Assembly (NCBI GenBank): GCA_900556935.1 | Contig: USQL01000032.1 | Coordinates: 1-22,988 of the forward strand | Length of the DNA: 22,988 bases | Origin: an uncultured Eubacteriales bacterium | GTDB taxonomy: Bacteria > Bacillota > Clostridia > Oscillospirales > Oscillospiraceae | Direction of reading: 5' to 3' | In this document: positions 21,208 through 22,988 of the stretch, piece by piece | Numbering within the stretch: the first letter of the stretch is position 1 | Layout: each line of letters starts with the position of its first letter | Made by a program: the position numbers and the translations under genes | The notes under the pieces: model-generated | Told to the model about the DNA's origin: nothing | Seen by the model: the letters and a program-made list of their open reading frames with translations, nothing else | The model's database searches: none

Positions 21208-22368
21208 TTACCTCAAAATTGCGTAGTCGGGCATTTTGTCCATCATCAGCGGCATGGCGTAGTCAAAGAACTTATCGTCAATCTTGTTGCCGTCCACAAT
21301 CCACTCCAGGGGGAACTTCTTTTCCACGTTGGCAACCTTGGAGAGGGGGGCTAAGAACAGGTCGAAGGAATAGGTTTCTCCCCGGTGGGCATCGATGGCC
21401 ACCATGTAGTCCGTTTCCCCCGCAAGCGCCGCTTCCACGGCCTTTTTCCCCACGGCGTAGGCCTCCTCCCGGTCTACCCGGGAAGCATAGGGAATGGCGG
21501 CTCTGCCCAGAAGGCCCGGCCTTTCCGCCCGGGACTTGATGTTCAGCTTCTGAATAATGGCATCCGTCACATGCTGGGCGGTGCCGCCGGGAATCATATG
21601 GCCGAATCCGTCCACAATGCCTGTGGAAGCCAGGGGCTTTCCGTCCAGACCGCAGATGCCCTCGGAAACCGTCACCAGCAGCCCGTGGCCCTTAGCCCAG
21701 GCGGACTCGATATCCGCAAGCATCTTGTCCTCGTCCACCGGCTTTTCCGGCAGGTAGGTCAGCACCTCGCAGTTGGTGGCCCGGGCCGCCAGAGCGGAGG
21801 CAGCGGTGACCCAACCGGCATTCCGGCCCATGAGCTCCAGCACCACCACATGGATGGGAAGGCCGGAGGCATCCAGAGCCAGCTCGCAGGCGGCCTCGCC
21901 CGCGTAACGGGCGGCAGAGCCGAAGCCGGGACAGTGGTCGGTGATGTCCAGGTCGTTGTCCATGGTCTTGGGGATGCCGATGACCTTTACGTCCAGTCCC
22001 TCGGCCTGGGCAAGCTTACTGACCTTATTGCAGGTATCCATGGAGTCGTTGCCGCCGTTATAGAAGAAGCAGCCGATATTGTACTTTTTCAGGGTCTCAA
22101 TGACGGTGGGATAGTCCGCGTCCGTCAGCTTCCGGCGGCAGGAGCCGATGGCGGAGGCCGGGGTGTGGGACAGCTTGCGGATGGTTTCCGCGGGCACGTC
22201 CGTCAGGTCCAGCAGGTCCCCTTTCAGAATGCCCTCGGCACCGTAGCGGGCGGCGTAGATCTTATCCACCTTGCCGCTCTCCCGGGCGGCTTCAATAACG
22301 CCCTGGAGGCTGGTGTTGATCACCGCGGTGGGGCCGCCGCCGTGGGCGACCAGAATATTCACTCCCAT
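21208..22368 (-). CDS. 6-phosphofructokinase family, probably pyrophosphate-dependent
   Basis: This 386-residue PFK-fold enzyme phosphorylates fructose 6-phosphate or a related sugar phosphate. PKTMDND (133-139) and MGRNAGW (180-186) are the typical pyrophosphate-type motifs. The phosphoryl-donor loop reads GGNDS (105-109). ATP enzymes have GGDGS and most PPi enzymes GGDDS, so the Mg-linked first Asp is Asn here, while the second Asp, marking PPi use, is kept. PGGTAQH also fits. The start is weakly supported by GAGAGG, 10 nt after the aldolase stop. In this operon with aldolase and a TIM paralogue it may be the main glycolytic PFK or serve a dedicated pathway. Confidence 0.87.
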   Translation of the reverse strand: MGVNILVAHGGGPTAVINTSLQGVIEAARESGKVDKIYAARYGAEGILKGDLLDLTDVPAETIRKLSHTPASAIGSCRRKLTDADYPTVIETLKKYNIGCFFYNGGNDSMDTCNKVSKLAQAEGLDVKVIGIPKTMDNDLDITDHCPGFGSAARYAGEAACELALDASGLPIHVVVLELMGRNAGWVTAASALAARATNCEVLTYLPEKPVDEDKMLADIESAWAKGHGLLVTVSEGICGLDGKPLASTGIVDGFGHMIPGGTAQHVTDAIIQKLNIKSRAERPGLLGRAAIPYASRVDREEAYAVGKKAVEAALAGETDYMVAIDAHRGETYSFDLFLAPLSKVANVEKKFPLEWIVDGNKIDDKFFDYAMPLMMDKMPDYAILR

Positions 22369-22378
22369 GGCGCGCCTC

Positions 22379-22988
22379 TCAGATACCGGCCTTGCGATAC
22401 CGCTCGGCCATCTCGTCCAGGGTCACGTTTTCAACCAGCGGGGCCTTGCCGTAGGAATCGAAGTCCACAATCAGGGTACCCACAGCTTCCTTCACACCCT
22501 TTTCAATGGCGGCAACGATCTTTGCCACATCCTCGTTGGGCACCACGCCGTACATGACGGTGTCCATAATGGGGGTCAGGAACACTCTGGGGTCAAAGTC
22601 AGAGGTCTTGGTCTGCAGCAGCTCGTAGATGGGCTTGATGGACGCATGGTCCCGCAGTTCGGGATGGTAGTAGAACAGCTCCCGCAGGTTCCGGGTCACA
22701 GCCAGACGGATGTCGGTGTCCACGTTGATTTTGGCGATGCCCAGCTTGGAGACCTCCTTCAGCTGGTCCTTGGGAATGCCGTAGGCGTTGGTGATGGTGC
22801 CGCCCAGAGCGTTGATTTCCTGCACGATGTACTGGGGCACGGTGGAGGAGCCGTGGGAGACCAGGGCGCAGAAGATGCCCTCGTGCCGCAGGCACTCCTT
22901 GGTGGCGATGGCGATTTCCTTGCGGATCACCGCGTGGGCACCCTTGTTGGCACCGTGCTTGGTGCCGTAGCTGATGGCCAGAGCATCC
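22379..22988 (-). CDS. fba: Class II fructose-bisphosphate aldolase, 5' end beyond window
   Basis: The last 203 residues or so of a zinc-dependent aldolase that cleaves fructose 1,6-bisphosphate (or tagatose bisphosphate) into two trioses. The frame is open to the window edge, where it reads DALAISYGTKHGANKG, the class II element just past the zinc-His region. VSHGSSTVPQ carries the next zinc-ligand His and GIAKINVDTDIRLAVTRN is the phosphate/substrate loop of the family. A GTG at 22930 is internal and not the start. The C-terminus is complete. It is the most upstream gene seen in the six-gene operon; the promoter lies outside the window. Confidence 0.9.
   Translation of the reverse strand, partial: DALAISYGTKHGANKGAHAVIRKEIAIATKECLRHEGIFCALVSHGSSTVPQYIVQEINALGGTITNAYGIPKDQLKEVSKLGIAKINVDTDIRLAVTRNLRELFYYHPELRDHASIKPIYELLQTKTSDFDPRVFLTPIMDTVMYGVVPNEDVAKIVAAIEKGVKEAVGTLIVDFDSYGKAPLVENVTLDEMAERYRKAGI

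Noticed and set aside
22369..22376. GGCGCGCC palindrome just before the PFK gene
   Set aside because: An 8-bp GC palindrome is expected by chance in such DNA and it coincides with the weak ribosome site.

Overview
The window looks like chromosome from a gut-type Firmicute of class Clostridia, most likely a GC-rich member of the Oscillospiraceae/Ruminococcaceae. This is inferred, not searched. The reasons are strong AGGAGG-type ribosome sites, sigma-A promoters, GCC/ACC/CTG-rich codons, and families common in that group (DUF1292, DUF975, NusG-domain-II membrane protein, divergent pyrophosphate-type PFK). No rRNA, tRNA, CRISPR array, insertion sequence or prophage was seen.

Layout. (1) 1-1248: a two-gene + strand unit (DUF1292 protein, then an ABC-2-permease-like membrane protein) ending at a shared terminator. 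(2) 1257-5490, minus strand: a complete phosphate uptake operon pstS-pstC-pstA-pstB-phoU, behind a promoter with four 11-bp-phased boxes of the kind bound by PhoP/PhoB regulators. (3) 5548-10646: a PucR-type regulator divergent from a three-gene + unit (GPH-family sugar/cation symporter, arylamine N-acetyltransferase, URO-D-fold protein lacking the usual zinc cysteines). (4) 10652-13786: a decayed aldo/keto reductase and an 829-residue UvrA-like ATPase without the UvrB-binding domain, bracketed by two terminators with nearly identical stems. (5) 13791-15426, minus: birA-bioY, biotin sensing and uptake, with a BirA-like operator over the birA -35 box. (6) 15434-15613, minus: an independent transcription unit encoding only a 21-residue peptide with Cys at 7, 14 and 21. 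(7) 15634-17694: a NusG-domain-II membrane protein divergent from an SGNH hydrolase, then a DUF975 membrane protein whose promoter carries TTGTCAT tandem boxes. (8) 17752 to the window end, minus: a tight six-gene operon of class II aldolase (5' end outside the window), PFK, divergent triose-phosphate isomerase, LarA-family racemase/epimerase homologue, and a split ChrA-type transporter pair.

How the parts work together. The pst operon imports phosphate and PhoU reports its flux. BirA charges biotin enzymes and probably represses itself and bioY when biotin is plentiful. The last operon looks like a catabolic module in which a LarA-like enzyme with a changed catalytic His feeds, or is fed by, phosphorylated-sugar enzymes that are themselves diverged at substrate-binding residues, with the ChrA pair as a possible anion carrier. 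That module, the PucR/GPH/NAT/URO-D locus and the 21-residue peptide gene are the least explained parts.
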